Origin: Hyphomicrobiales bacterium
GTDB taxonomy: Bacteria; Pseudomonadota; Alphaproteobacteria; Rhizobiales; Rhizobiaceae
Length of the DNA stretch: 64,000 nt
Assembly: GCA_021775455.1 (NCBI GenBank)
Contig: JAJFHU010000013.1
Span: 1 to 64,000, forward strand
Direction: 5' to 3'
The translations under genes were made by a program, and so were the position numbers. How positions within the stretch are numbered: the stretch's first letter is position 1; each line of letters starts with the position of its first letter. Below, one piece after another: positions 34,488-42,972 of the stretch. Under the pieces are notes generated by a model. It was given only the letters and a program-made list of their open reading frames with translations. It was not told the DNA's origin and did not search any database.

Positions 34488-35303
34488 CTAATCAGACTCG
34501 GTAGGACCGGCTATAATGTCCTGCCGGTTGCCAAACTTGATCATTCGAATGCGACCCTTGCCGCGTGCACCGCTTAATAGATACTCAGCGCCTTTGGTTT
34601 GAGCGTCGCGGGCGTCTGCAAGCGACCGTAATGACAACGCCAGACGATCAGCCATCTGCTGAGCAACGGTGATTATTTTTGCTTGTTCAGGCGTCAACTG
34701 AAGGGTAGCTGTCTCGCCCACCACAACCGCTTCACCATCTTTTTCCTCGATTGCCTGATCAATCGCCAAAACACGGACATTTTCCAAAATTGTTTCAGTA
34801 ATATACCCTGTGCCACCTTCTTCCTCATTGGTGCGGGTCATGATCACGTCCACATGGTCATTGGGGAGAACGAACCCTCCAGCACCGGTTTCGGTGGATA
34901 TGGAGATGGCAATCGCTCGTTTACCTGCCGGAAGAATTGCAGACATGTAACCATGTTCAGAGCGGACCAGCTTGCTTTCACGAATTGGTTCACCGGCCAA
35001 AAACTGTGCACGGGCAATTGCGGGAGCATCTTCTCCTAGTCCGTCCGGATTTCGGGACTTGGTTATAAATCCGCTTGCCACCGAATCTTCTGGCCAATCC
35101 TGCCACCGCACCGAATCTTCTTTTAGCGAAGTCCCGATCGCAATATCTTCTGCAGCCACCAGCACTTGTGCCAATTCTATTTGCGGTGCAGCCTGAACCT
35201 CACGAACTTCCGGTTCGCGACCAGCAATGCTACTTGCCAGGTAGAAGGCCCCTCCGGCGGCAGCAACCGCAACACCAATAACTGCCAAACGCGCGACTTT
35301 CAT
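34488..35303 (-). CDS. cpaB: CpaB/RcpC Flp pilus assembly protein
   Basis: This 271-residue protein has an N-terminal signal or anchor helix (MKVARLAVIGVAVAAAGGAF). A SAF domain (about residues 50-115) follows with VLVAAEDIAIGTSLKEDSVR, FLAGEPIRESKLV and ILPAGKRAIAISISTETGAG. The RcpC-like region comes next (VDVIMTRTNEEEG; LENVRVLAIDQAIEEK; TLQLTPEQAKIITVAQQMAD). CpaB works with the secretin in the periplasm. GGGAG lies 5 bases before ATG 35303. It is the first gene of the main reverse-strand tad unit; a terminator-like hairpin at 35435-35459 separates it from cpaA. Confidence 0.92.
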   Translation of the reverse strand: MKVARLAVIGVAVAAAGGAFYLASSIAGREPEVREVQAAPQIELAQVLVAAEDIAIGTSLKEDSVRWQDWPEDSVASGFITKSRNPDGLGEDAPAIARAQFLAGEPIRESKLVRSEHGYMSAILPAGKRAIAISISTETGAGGFVLPNDHVDVIMTRTNEEEGGTGYITETILENVRVLAIDQAIEEKDGEAVVVGETATLQLTPEQAKIITVAQQMADRLALSLRSLADARDAQTKGAEYLLSGARGKGRIRMIKFGNRQDIIAGPTESD

Positions 35304-35434
35304 TTTCACTCCCTTGCCGGCAATCAAGCCGGGGTTTAATGCATTCGGGAGTATTCTTGGCCTCGAAAGGTGTACTTATGGTTAATAAAATCCTGATATT
35401 TGCAGTTAAAATTTAGTGAAGAACATTTTTATGT

Positions 35435-35459
35435 AAAAAAAAGTGCCACTCAGTGACAC
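35435..35459 (-). terminator. Rho-independent terminator after cpaA (reverse strand)
   Basis: Read on the reverse strand, GTGTCAC, loop TGA and GTGGCAC form a 7-bp stem with one mismatch, followed by eight Ts (35442-35435). It lies 52 bases past the cpaA stop and about 130 bases before cpaB, so flp-cpaA and cpaB-tadC appear to be separate transcripts. Confidence 0.65.
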
Positions 35460-35511
35460 GGTTTTCAATCATGCTTCGAATTTTGTAGGGATGTTCACAC
35501 CCTACATGGCT

Positions 35512-36027
35512 TTACATCCGTGCACTTTCAAATACGTGCTGCATCCAGGGCGTGTTTGGATAAACCATAATTGCTGCAATACCGAGAGCCACACCATAGG
35601 GAATTCCTGTGTCAGCCCGATGCAAACGACTAATCCATCCAATTTCCATCACGCGGTCAGGTAACGGAACGGTTCGGATATTAATCAAGAACAGAGTTAG
35701 TATGCCGCCCAGGGCCGCCGAAATTACAAAATAGCTCATCGAATGTTCCCAACCCAGCCAAAGTGCCGTGGCAGCGGCCAATTTGGCATCTCCTCCGCCG
35801 ACCACTCCAAATGCAAAAAGGGAAAAACTTGCTGTCAAGACAATTGCAAACATTGCCCAGTGCCAGGCAATCGTCAGATAGTCCATTTTCATCCAAACCG
35901 CGAAAACCATAAATCCGGCCATCAACAACAAGGAAACCTTGTTGGATATGGTCATTGAAAAGATATCCGATGTTGCGGCGAAGACCATGAAGAATGGGAA
36001 AAATGAGATGAGCAGAAGTTCAAGCAT
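35512..36027 (-). CDS. cpaA: CpaA/TadV prepilin peptidase
   Basis: The 171-residue membrane protein of the A24A aspartic peptidase family removes the Flp leader peptide at the inner membrane. The two catalytic aspartates lie in ATSDIFSMTISNKVSL and FGVVGGGDAKLAAATALWLG (a GxGD motif). Several hydrophobic helices surround them. It lacks the N-terminal methyltransferase domain of PilD, as expected for CpaA. ATG 36027 is preferred to 36045. It follows the flp gene on the same strand, with a stem-loop between them. Confidence 0.92.
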   Translation of the reverse strand: MLELLLISFFPFFMVFAATSDIFSMTISNKVSLLLMAGFMVFAVWMKMDYLTIAWHWAMFAIVLTASFSLFAFGVVGGGDAKLAAATALWLGWEHSMSYFVISAALGGILTLFLINIRTVPLPDRVMEIGWISRLHRADTGIPYGVALGIAAIMVYPNTPWMQHVFESARM

Positions 36028-36131
36028 ATTCAAGTACCGAATCATTCAAATAGCGATGCATTCAGATTAGCATGAAAGCCTATAACCACTGGTTAACTGC
36101 CAGAAAATCATATGTTGATTGTGCAAATGAA

Positions 36132-36156
36132 AAGGCCGCCGGAAACCGACGGCCTT
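36132..36156 (-). terminator. Strong stem-loop after the flp pilin gene
   Basis: On the reverse strand AAGGCCGTCGG, loop TTT and CCGGCGGCCTT give an 11-bp stem with one G-T pair, followed by TTTCATTT. It lies 26 bases past the flp stop. Partial termination or 3'-end protection would let pilin mRNA exceed that of cpaA, as usual for major subunits. Confidence 0.6.
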
Positions 36157-36181
36157 ATACATAAAGTTCGTAAGTTGGAAC

Positions 36182-36355
36182 TTAGCCTTTGTGCTTGCCA
36201 ACAGTAGTAGAAATGCTGTCAAACTGTTCGTTCAGTGCGTTACCAAGTGAACCAGCACCAACGATGATAGCAACAGCGATAAGCGCTGCGATCAGGCCGT
36301 ATTCAATTGCAGTTGCACCAGATTCGTCATTTACAAAACGTGCTACGAGTTTCAT
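36182..36355 (-). CDS. flp: Flp/Fap-type major pilin (type IVb)
   Basis: The 57-residue prepilin is MKLVARFVNDESGATAIEYG followed by a 19-residue hydrophobic helix (LIAALIAVAIIVGAGSLGN) and a polar tail ending VGKHKG. The leader ends at Gly13; cleavage by CpaA before ATAIEYGL exposes the Flp motif with the conserved Glu and Tyr. The start has AAGGAGC upstream. It is the fibre subunit for the adjacent Tad machine, and only one pilin gene is seen. A downstream stem-loop supports high expression. Confidence 0.95.
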   Translation of the reverse strand: MKLVARFVNDESGATAIEYGLIAALIAVAIIVGAGSLGNALNEQFDSISTTVGKHKG

Positions 36356-36771
36356 TTTTTTGCTCCTTAGATAGATTCTTCACTGTTTGTGTCGATCAGA
36401 TTGTTCCCCCTGATCCGACTGCGCCCAACATAAACCGGATGGATTGAGAAGAACTTAACGTCCTTGGTAAATGAGAAATTAATCGGAAATTGACTTACAG
36501 GTGGTTAATTGATGGGAAATTCAGCTACCCAATTTTTAAACGTTGTACACGCCCAAAATCACACCCTCTAAAAACACTACACAACCACATTCAATTCTAC
36601 TCATTATTATATAGGGATTACCGTTGCTCTTATATTCCCTACAAATCCCGTTTTTCCAAACTGCTGATAACATCGTCACTCTCGCTGTGTCGGCATGAGC
36701 AAATCTGCAAGTTAATACTTCCTTCACCAAACTTGCTCATAGTTGGCTGGAATTATTTAGTGGAGTGCTCC
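36356..36771. other. 416-bp divergent intergenic region upstream of flp
   Basis: The region separates flp (reverse) from the pilus N-domain gene (forward) and must hold both promoters. Visible elements are the flp ribosome site (36357-36363), an inverted repeat at 36394-36415, and an AT-rich forward stretch at 36580-36700. An open frame from 36490 runs into the forward gene, but its residues look random. I see no RNA gene. Confidence 0.55.
36394..36415. promoter_or_regulatory. Inverted repeat upstream of flp
   Basis: GATCAG and CTGATC are perfect 6-bp arms with a 10-base spacer, 39-60 bases before the flp start codon. Position fits an operator or activator site for the pilin promoter. No regulator is encoded nearby. 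Confidence 0.35.
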
Positions 36772-37248
36772 ATGTACAAGCTTATTGCCGCCATTGTTCT
36801 CAGTGCGGGTATCGTTTCCGCAGCACCAAGCAATATCAAAGCTGCGACAGTTGAATCCGAAAAAGAAAAAGCTGTAGTTGTTACCGTTGATCAAGCGAAG
36901 GTGTTTCGAATTTCACGCCCGGCAGCGACCGTCATTATTGGCAATCCGGCAATTGTGGACGGAACGGTCGAAGACGCGCAAACCCTGGTTCTTACCGGTC
37001 GCTCTTTTGGTGTTACAAATCTCATTGTCCTCGATGCAGAGGGAAATCCCATTGTCGATCGCACCGTAGTTGTTCGGGGTCACGAATCAAATACCGTGCG
37101 TATCTACAGGCGTTCCAGTCGGGAAACTCTTGCATGCGCCCCGGTTTGCGAACCAACCTTGACGATAGGCGATGATGAACTTGCCTTTGATTTTGCAACA
37201 AAGCAAATTCGCGCACGCAACTCGCTGTCAGAAGAAAACTCAAACTGA
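36772..37248 (+). CDS. Stand-alone pilus assembly N-terminal domain protein
   Basis: The 158 residues start at ATG 36772 with GGAG upstream. A signal peptide (MYKLIAAIVLSAGIVSAAPS) is followed by a single T2SS/T3SS pilus N-domain: VVVTVDQAKVFRISRPAATV, IIGNPAIVDGTVEDAQTLVL and RSFGVTNLIVLDAEGNPIVD. These blocks align by eye with the N-domain of CpaC. The C-terminal part has a Cys pair (TLACAPVCEPTL). Such free-standing N-domain proteins are found in many alphaproteobacterial tad loci. A periplasmic partner of the secretin is likely, but the precise role is not known to me. Confidence 0.85.
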   Translation: MYKLIAAIVLSAGIVSAAPSNIKAATVESEKEKAVVVTVDQAKVFRISRPAATVIIGNPAIVDGTVEDAQTLVLTGRSFGVTNLIVLDAEGNPIVDRTVVVRGHESNTVRIYRRSSRETLACAPVCEPTLTIGDDELAFDFATKQIRARNSLSEENSN

Positions 37249-37381
37249 CCAGGTTCTGCAATCGCAACTGGTTAATGATTCCTAACCCAAATCTCAATTA
37301 TTTGTCTGCTGGATCAATAAACCCTCAACCTATTACTGATAAAAAAGAACTGAACTTATCGGCATTAACGGGTTGAACGTT

Positions 37382-37942
37382 ATGAATATTCGCAATTGGT
37401 TGGAAACTGGCAGAATGATGATGCAGCGACCCAAAATTGTTCGCCGATTTTCCAAAAACGAGCAAGGAGCAACAGCTGTAGAATTTGCCTTTATTGCAGG
37501 CCCGTTCTTTTTTCTGATATTTGCGATTATCGAATCCTGCATTTACTTCATGGCAACCCAATATCTTGAATCTTCTGTGGATTCTGTCGGCCGGTCAGTA
37601 AGAACCGGACAAATTGATTCGACAGCAACTGAAGCGGAATTCAAACAGGCCATATGCGATGCAGCTTCGCAGCTTTTCGACTGCGACAAACTCCAGGTTG
37701 ATTTGTCTGTCGCGGCAACTTTTGATGATCTTAAAAAGCCACCTGAAGCTGATGATGAAGGGGCTTACGATGCTACATCGTTTGGCTTTACCCCGCCAGA
37801 TGCTGAGCAGATAATTCAGATTACTGCAGTTTATGAATGGCCAATCCTTACGAACTATGCCGCGCCACTGGCAACCAACAGTTCCAATACTTGGGCATTG
37901 ATCATGGCAACCGCAGTATTCAGATCGGAGCCTTACAAATGA
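37382..37942 (+). CDS. TadE/TadG-like pseudopilin 1
   Basis: The 186 residues carry the TadE N-terminal motif RFSKNEQGATAVEFAFIAGP followed by a hydrophobic helix (FFFLIFAIIESCIYFMATQY). As in Flp, the conserved Glu after the helix start marks a type IV prepilin-like signal that CpaA is expected to process. The rest is a periplasmic domain with a Cys pair region (ICDAASQLFDCDKLQVDLSV). ATG 37382 is used; a TTG at 37373 is less likely. Its stop overlaps the next TadE gene start (ATGA). Confidence 0.9.
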   Translation: MNIRNWLETGRMMMQRPKIVRRFSKNEQGATAVEFAFIAGPFFFLIFAIIESCIYFMATQYLESSVDSVGRSVRTGQIDSTATEAEFKQAICDAASQLFDCDKLQVDLSVAATFDDLKKPPEADDEGAYDATSFGFTPPDAEQIIQITAVYEWPILTNYAAPLATNSSNTWALIMATAVFRSEPYK

Positions 37943-38559
37943 GTAGAGTTTCAAAGCTAGTCTATGCCAAAGCACGCTTCCAACTCTTGATTGAGAAGTT
38001 TCGTGACGAGGTTCGTGGTGTTGCTGCCGTAGAATTTGCGATAATCGCACCCATCTTGATCCTCATGTTCATTGGAACACTGGAGGTTTCCCGCGCGGTT
38101 GCGGTGAACCGAAAAGTTTCACGGATTTCGAGCGCGATGGCGGACCTGATTACTCAAAGCCCAAGCTTAACCGCTGATGAAATTCAAAACATCATGGATA
38201 TCACGAGCCGGATAATGTTTCCCTATGATGAGACAGTAGAAATTGTGACTACCGGTATTACAGTTTCGGGTACTACTCCCAAGGTGGACTGGAGTTGTGC
38301 GGAAGGTGTCGGAGCTACCGCAAATGTTAAAGGTACAATTTATTCAGTACCAACATCAATTGTGGAAGATGGCGCGTATTTCGTATCAGCAAAGGTTACG
38401 GTTGACTTGAAACCAATGGTTGGCTGGATGGGTTACACTTCTGCAACCGGGCTTACCAAAGACTCTACGTCAGTTTTGGCAATGGAAGAAGAATTGTTCC
38501 TGCGTCCTAGAACCGGCACACTGGTAGAAATCGGCGATTCCCCTAAATGCATAAACTGA
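37939..38559 (+). CDS. TadE/TadG-like pseudopilin 2
   Basis: The 206 residues carry the prepilin motif RDEVRGVAAVEFAIIAPILI, a hydrophobic helix and the periplasmic segment SRAVAVNRKVSRISSAMADL. The motif lies about 20 residues further from the N terminus than in the preceding protein. It is translationally coupled to that gene by a 4-base overlap, so the two minor pseudopilins should be made in equal amounts. No large von Willebrand-type TadG is present in the window. Confidence 0.9.
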   Translation: MSRVSKLVYAKARFQLLIEKFRDEVRGVAAVEFAIIAPILILMFIGTLEVSRAVAVNRKVSRISSAMADLITQSPSLTADEIQNIMDITSRIMFPYDETVEIVTTGITVSGTTPKVDWSCAEGVGATANVKGTIYSVPTSIVEDGAYFVSAKVTVDLKPMVGWMGYTSATGLTKDSTSVLAMEEELFLRPRTGTLVEIGDSPKCIN

Positions 38560-38567
38560 GGCTACTG

Positions 38568-38593
38568 GGCACCTGACGCGCATGTGTCATGCC
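38568..38593. terminator. Imperfect hairpin between convergent genes
   Basis: GGCA-CC-TGAC pairs with GTCATGCC with a two-base bulge and an 8-base loop, just after the second tadE gene and before the end of the convergent PhnD-like gene. No T-run is present, so this is a weak candidate for a bidirectional transcription end. Confidence 0.3.
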
Positions 38594-38620
38594 AAATCAG
38601 GTTGTATACAGTTTCCAGGG

Positions 38621-39574
38621 TTACCGGGTTTCCTGAAGTTCAGAAACCACACCGGAATTAATCAAATCGACCAGAACCGAAAAACTGCCTTGTCTTGCCG
38701 CTACAAACCCGCCACCATATCGCGGCTCAATTGAATCATAGGCGACCGGATCGCTGGTAAACATCTGTGACAGTGTATCCCGCAGGATGGTCTTGGCCTC
38801 AGCATCCAGATTTTTACGTACCGTATGCGGATGATGGGGGATTGGCGAGGAAGTCCAGATTTTTTGGTAGTCGGTGTCGCTTTCTGAATTTCGGCTCTTG
38901 AGCTGCTCAATTGTTCCGCTAACTTGACCACCACTGCTAGTAGCAGTCGATTCCCAACCAAGAAGCACTTCATATTCTCCAGATGAAAATGCTGCCAAGG
39001 CACTTTCTGCATTGTCCTTGAACACCAATCCGATATCATCTGTTATAATTTCTGATCCTGCTTCCCGTATCAAATGAACAGGAAGGGCATGGCCAACAAT
39101 CGAGTCTTTCACGAGACCCAAAATCGGCATGTTTCGGACGTCAGAAAGACTTGCCGGCCCGCCTACCCTGGAAATCAGTACGGCATTGTAAGAAGATGCC
39201 CCATCGCTGGATCGCGGTATTACCAGCGGCTCCACGCATTCGCATATAGTCCAGGCAAGTGCATAGGCAGTTGCGGAGGATACAGCATACTCAATTCTTG
39301 AACTCACAATCGAATCGACAATACTTGATTGATCGCGCATGGCGAGGATCTCAACTTCCATCCCCAATGCCTCGGACAAGGCGAGACGGAAAGGTTCAAT
39401 CCTATACAACGCTGTGGCCGGATCCGAACCAGATATCACGCCCACTCTGAAAACCCCAAGATCTTTGCGCCAATCCGCCTGAGCTGATTCTGCGAATCCC
39501 ACAATCAGGAATAAAATTGAGGCAAACCACACCAAAAAGGGTTGGCAAAGTCCATTCCAAACATTCCGCATCAT
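38621..39574 (-). CDS. PhnD-like periplasmic binding protein, orphan
   Basis: This is a protein of about 317 residues with an N-terminal export signal (FLVWFASILFLIVGFAESAQ) and the phosphate/phosphite/phosphonate binding-protein fold. Its motifs are FRVGVISGSDPATALYRIEP, IEYAVSSATAYALAW, SYNAVLISRVGGPASLSDVR and the C-terminal HPHTVRKNLDAEAKTILRDT. The start is uncertain: ATG 39592, 39574 and 39571 are all possible, and the frame continues to 39697. No permease or ATPase gene is adjacent. The gene sits directly after the tad pilus genes, so a sensory or non-transport role is conceivable but unproven. Confidence 0.78.
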   Translation of the reverse strand: MMRNVWNGLCQPFLVWFASILFLIVGFAESAQADWRKDLGVFRVGVISGSDPATALYRIEPFRLALSEALGMEVEILAMRDQSSIVDSIVSSRIEYAVSSATAYALAWTICECVEPLVIPRSSDGASSYNAVLISRVGGPASLSDVRNMPILGLVKDSIVGHALPVHLIREAGSEIITDDIGLVFKDNAESALAAFSSGEYEVLLGWESTATSSGGQVSGTIEQLKSRNSESDTDYQKIWTSSPIPHHPHTVRKNLDAEAKTILRDTLSQMFTSDPVAYDSIEPRYGGGFVAARQGSFSVLVDLINSGVVSELQETR

Positions 39575-39818
39575 GGATTCACTAATTCTCATCCTGGAAA
39601 TCAGTAATTTTCTTAGATCACACAGCTTGCAGAATGCCAAGGTATAAGAACTGCATCTAATTGCGTACCTTTCTGACAAAAATTTGTGTGGAACCATTTG
39701 TTAACTGTTGGAACAAGTTATCCATACAAAACCGGCGCAAATTACTGCAAAGCCAGTCGTTTAGGCTCCAATTAGTACATTCGTGTCATCGTCCTATCAA
39801 AAATTGGGAGATACCAGA

Positions 39819-40370
39819 ATGCAACGGTACATTTTTGCAGGTGTTGTTCTTGCCGTATCGGCAACACAGGTTCCCTTGCTCACTGAAAAACTTGAAACTC
39901 GAGTGCAAAACGAACCTCGGAACCGAAGTAATCAACAGGTTGCCGCAGTTGCAAAACAGGAAAGCGAAAAGAAACTTCCCAAGGTCACATCACTTTCGGG
40001 ACGATCTGCCCGAATTGAAATGGATAATCGCGGTCACTTCGTCACTGAGGCGCGCTTGAACGGCAAGCGGGTTGAAGTTCTGGTTGATACTGGCGCCACA
40101 GCGGTCGCCATTAACGAATCAACCGCAAAACGACTGGGAATTCGCTTGAAGAATGAAGATTTCCGCTACCCGGTGAATACAGCAAACGGTACGATTCATG
40201 TTGCTGCTGCAACCATTGATGAAATACGAATTGGGCGGGTGCGTGTCAAAAACGTAAGGGCAACCGTTGCCCGGGACAAATCTCTCAACTCCACTCTCCT
40301 CGGCATGACTTTCCTTAAAGAATTGAAGAAATTTGAAATCAAAAACCGGGAATTGATCCTGAAACAATAA
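39819..40370 (+). CDS. Retropepsin-like clan AA aspartic protease (TIGR02281 type)
   Basis: The 183 residues have an N-terminal hydrophobic segment (MQRYIFAGVVLAVSATQVPL), a charged linker and one retropepsin-like domain. The active site is VEVLVDTGATAVAINESTAK and the flap region follows (FRYPVNTANGTIHVAAATID), ending LLGMTFLKELKKFEIKNREL. A single Asp-Thr-Gly means it acts as a dimer. Membrane-anchored enzymes of this type occur widely in alphaproteobacteria with few defined targets. ATG 39819 fits the family start. The gene stands alone between the reverse PhnD-like gene and the hexomutase gene. Confidence 0.88.
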   Translation: MQRYIFAGVVLAVSATQVPLLTEKLETRVQNEPRNRSNQQVAAVAKQESEKKLPKVTSLSGRSARIEMDNRGHFVTEARLNGKRVEVLVDTGATAVAINESTAKRLGIRLKNEDFRYPVNTANGTIHVAAATIDEIRIGRVRVKNVRATVARDKSLNSTLLGMTFLKELKKFEIKNRELILKQ

Positions 40371-40459
40371 CTGCCTCCGGCATGTGATTTTTCGCAACTT
40401 CTTGACCACAGGATTTTCTCCTGTAAGCCTCATTTCAATTATTCATTGACAGGTGATTG

Positions 40460-41980
40460 ATGTTCCCCATTCCCAAACCACAGGTTGACCCAAACAGCCA
40501 TCAATTTGAAATTACTCCGCTTATAAAACCAACCGGATTTCGTGAGTATGATGCAAGGTGGTGGTTTGGAAATCCCAACTCGGACAAGCCCCCTGAATTG
40601 AACCTGATGGGCATTCAGGCTCTTGGAATGGGTTTGGGCACGCTTATTCAGGAATTGGGTGCTGGTCCAGATATTGTTACCGGGCATGATTTCAGAAGCT
40701 ATTCCATGTCAATTAAGCAGGCGCTTATCACGGGACTTATGACGGCTGGTGCAAGAGTTCGCGATATTGGCATGGCACTTTCTCCAACTGCATACTATGC
40801 GCAATTTGAACTTGATGTTCCTTCCGTTGCAATGGTCACCGCATCGCATAACGACAATGGCTGGACCGGTATCAAAATGGGGTGTGAGCGTCCGCTGACC
40901 TTTGGTCCCGATGAAATGGGCCGTCTTCGCGACATTGTTCTTGGTGGTGACTGGAAATTAAAAGCAGGCGGTTCCTACGAATTTGTCGAGGGGTTTGCCG
41001 AACGTTACATCGAAGCGCTTTCGAACCGAAACCAATTCAATCGAAAAATTCGTGCAATTGCTGCCTGTGGAAATGGCACTGCCGGTGCATTTGCGCCCAA
41101 AGTGCTTGAGCGGTTGGGCATTGATGTGATCCACATGGACACCGAGCTTGATCACAGCTTTCCAAACTACAATCCCAATCCGGAAGACATGACCATGCTT
41201 CACGCCATGCGTGACCGTGTTTTGGAAACGGGAGCTGATGTTGCTCTTGGTTTTGACGGCGATGGAGACCGCTGCGGTATCGTCGATAATGAAGGCGAAG
41301 AAATATTTGCCGACAAGGTTGGGGTCATGCTTGCCCGTGACATTTCTGCGCAATACCCAAACTCGAAGTTTGTGGTGGATGTTAAATCCACCGGTCTGTT
41401 TTTGACCGACACGGTTCTGGCCGAACACGGTGCAACCACTGATTATTGGAAAACCGGACATTCCTACATCAAACGCCGGGTCAATGAACTTGGTGCAATT
41501 GCCGGTTTTGAAAAATCCGGACATTTCTTCTTTAATGAGCCTATTGGCCGCGGTTACGATGACGGAATTGTCACAGCGATTGCTGTTTGCGATATGCTTG
41601 ACCGAAACCCGGACAAGTCAATGGCTGATTTGAGGAGAGCCCTACCGGTAACCTACGGTTCCCCGTCGATGTCACCATATTGTGCCGATGAAACCAAGTA
41701 TGAAGTCGTAGACCGCGTAGTTGAGCGATTTCAAGCGATGCACAAAAAAGGTGAGAAAGTTGGCGGCCAATCTATTCGCGACCTGATAACTGTAAACGGT
41801 GTGCGAGTTGTCGCAGAAGATGGAACGTGGGGGCTGGTTCGAGCTTCTTCGAATGAACCCAAGCTTGTAGTCGTTATTGAAAGTCCGGTATCGGAAGAGC
41901 GCAAACTGGAAATGTTCAAAGCGGTTGATTCCATTCTGCGGGAAAACCCTGAAGTTGGCGAATATAATCAGGGTATTTAA
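40460..41980 (+). CDS. Phosphomannomutase/phosphoglucomutase
   Basis: The 506-residue alpha-D-phosphohexomutase carries the phosphoserine loop VTASHNDNGWTG (Ser129), the metal-binding loop GFDGDGDRCG (Asp266, 268, 270) and a sugar-binding loop variant AGFEKSGHFFF in place of the common GEMSGH. A C-terminal phosphate-binding region RASSNEPKLVVVIES is present. The enzyme interconverts hexose 1- and 6-phosphates for envelope polysaccharides. ATG 40460 is preferred to TTG 40457. The next gene starts 3 bases after the stop, so the two are coupled. Confidence 0.9.
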   Translation: MFPIPKPQVDPNSHQFEITPLIKPTGFREYDARWWFGNPNSDKPPELNLMGIQALGMGLGTLIQELGAGPDIVTGHDFRSYSMSIKQALITGLMTAGARVRDIGMALSPTAYYAQFELDVPSVAMVTASHNDNGWTGIKMGCERPLTFGPDEMGRLRDIVLGGDWKLKAGGSYEFVEGFAERYIEALSNRNQFNRKIRAIAACGNGTAGAFAPKVLERLGIDVIHMDTELDHSFPNYNPNPEDMTMLHAMRDRVLETGADVALGFDGDGDRCGIVDNEGEEIFADKVGVMLARDISAQYPNSKFVVDVKSTGLFLTDTVLAEHGATTDYWKTGHSYIKRRVNELGAIAGFEKSGHFFFNEPIGRGYDDGIVTAIAVCDMLDRNPDKSMADLRRALPVTYGSPSMSPYCADETKYEVVDRVVERFQAMHKKGEKVGGQSIRDLITVNGVRVVAEDGTWGLVRASSNEPKLVVVIESPVSEERKLEMFKAVDSILRENPEVGEYNQGI

Positions 41981-41982
41981 TA

Positions 41983-42969
41983 TTGGCCTCGCGGACCCTT
42001 AAGACTTTTATTGAACGGTTCCAACTGCAACAGACATTCAAGATTTCCAGAGGTTCAAAGACCGAGGCGGAGGTCATCCGTGTTCAGCTGAAGGAAGACG
42101 GTTTCACTGGTCAGGGGGAATGCGTACCCTATGCGCGATATGGTGAAACCATTGAAAGCGTCCTTGGGCAGATTGAAGCGCTACGCCAGAACATTGAAAG
42201 CGGGCTAAGCCGGAATAACCTACAAGATGCCATTGTGCCGGGAGCCGCCCGCAACGCCCTGGATTGCGCTCTGTGGGACCTTGAAGCCAAAACCACCGGG
42301 ATTCCAGTTTGGAAACTCGCTGGTCTTGAAGAACCCCAGTCACTGGAGACTGCCTATACGCTCTCTCTCGACACGCCCGAAGCAATGGGAGTAGCCGCAA
42401 AGGAAAATGCAAACCGGCCAATGTTGAAGCTGAAGCTGGGCGGGCAACGAGATCTGGAACGATTGAAGGCGGTCAGGGTTAGTGCTCCCAATTCCAAAAT
42501 CATCGTGGATGCCAACGAGGGTTGGGATGCCCAAGCGTGGCTTGAACTGCAGGGGTCGCTATCGGATCTCGGTGTTTCCTTGATTGAGCAGCCGCTCGCT
42601 GAAGGCGGGGAAGCGGCATTGGCAAAACACAATCATCAAGTGCCTGTTTGTGCAGATGAATCCTGCCATACGAGCAATGATCTGGATAATCTGACCGGGC
42701 TTTATGATTACATCAACATCAAACTGGACAAGACTGGTGGCCTGACTGAAGCATTAAAACTGAAACATAAAGCCGAAGAGCTGGGCTTTGGCATCATGGT
42801 TGGGTGCATGGTTGGGAGTTCACTTGCCATGGCGCCGGCAATTCTTGTCGGGCAAGGTGTTGAGTATGTGGATCTTGACGGCCCGCTGCTTCTGGCTCAA
42901 GACAGAACTGATAAACTCGATTACCATGGATCAATTGTTTGCCCGCCAAAACCAACCCTGTGGGGATAG
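41983..42969 (+). CDS. Dipeptide epimerase (L-Ala-D/L-Glu epimerase type)
   Basis: The 328-residue protein is of the enolase superfamily, muconate-lactonising subgroup. Catalytic lysines lie in PMLKLKLGG (Lys149, Lys151) and INIKLDKTGG (Lys247). Metal ligands are Asp176 (VDANEGW), Glu202 (LIEQPLAEGG) and Asp225 (VCADESC). The pattern matches L-Ala-D/L-Glu epimerases, which convert the murein dipeptide L-Ala-D-Glu to L-Ala-L-Glu for reuse. There is no ATG near the N terminus; TTG 41983 is the only credible start, two bases after the preceding stop. The next gene, a D-amino acid transaminase, supports a D-glutamate recycling role. Confidence 0.88.
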   Translation: MASRTLKTFIERFQLQQTFKISRGSKTEAEVIRVQLKEDGFTGQGECVPYARYGETIESVLGQIEALRQNIESGLSRNNLQDAIVPGAARNALDCALWDLEAKTTGIPVWKLAGLEEPQSLETAYTLSLDTPEAMGVAAKENANRPMLKLKLGGQRDLERLKAVRVSAPNSKIIVDANEGWDAQAWLELQGSLSDLGVSLIEQPLAEGGEAALAKHNHQVPVCADESCHTSNDLDNLTGLYDYINIKLDKTGGLTEALKLKHKAEELGFGIMVGCMVGSSLAMAPAILVGQGVEYVDLDGPLLLAQDRTDKLDYHGSIVCPPKPTLWG

Positions 42970-42972
42970 AAA

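Noticed and set aside
36490-36771. N-terminal extension of the pilus N-domain gene
   Set aside because: The residues are rich in random aromatic and basic codons, while ATG 36772 has GGAG and starts a clean signal peptide.
40408-40424. ACAGGA/TCCTGT hairpin before the phosphohexomutase gene
   Set aside because: Six base pairs without a T-run and no link to either gene; too weak to report as a feature.
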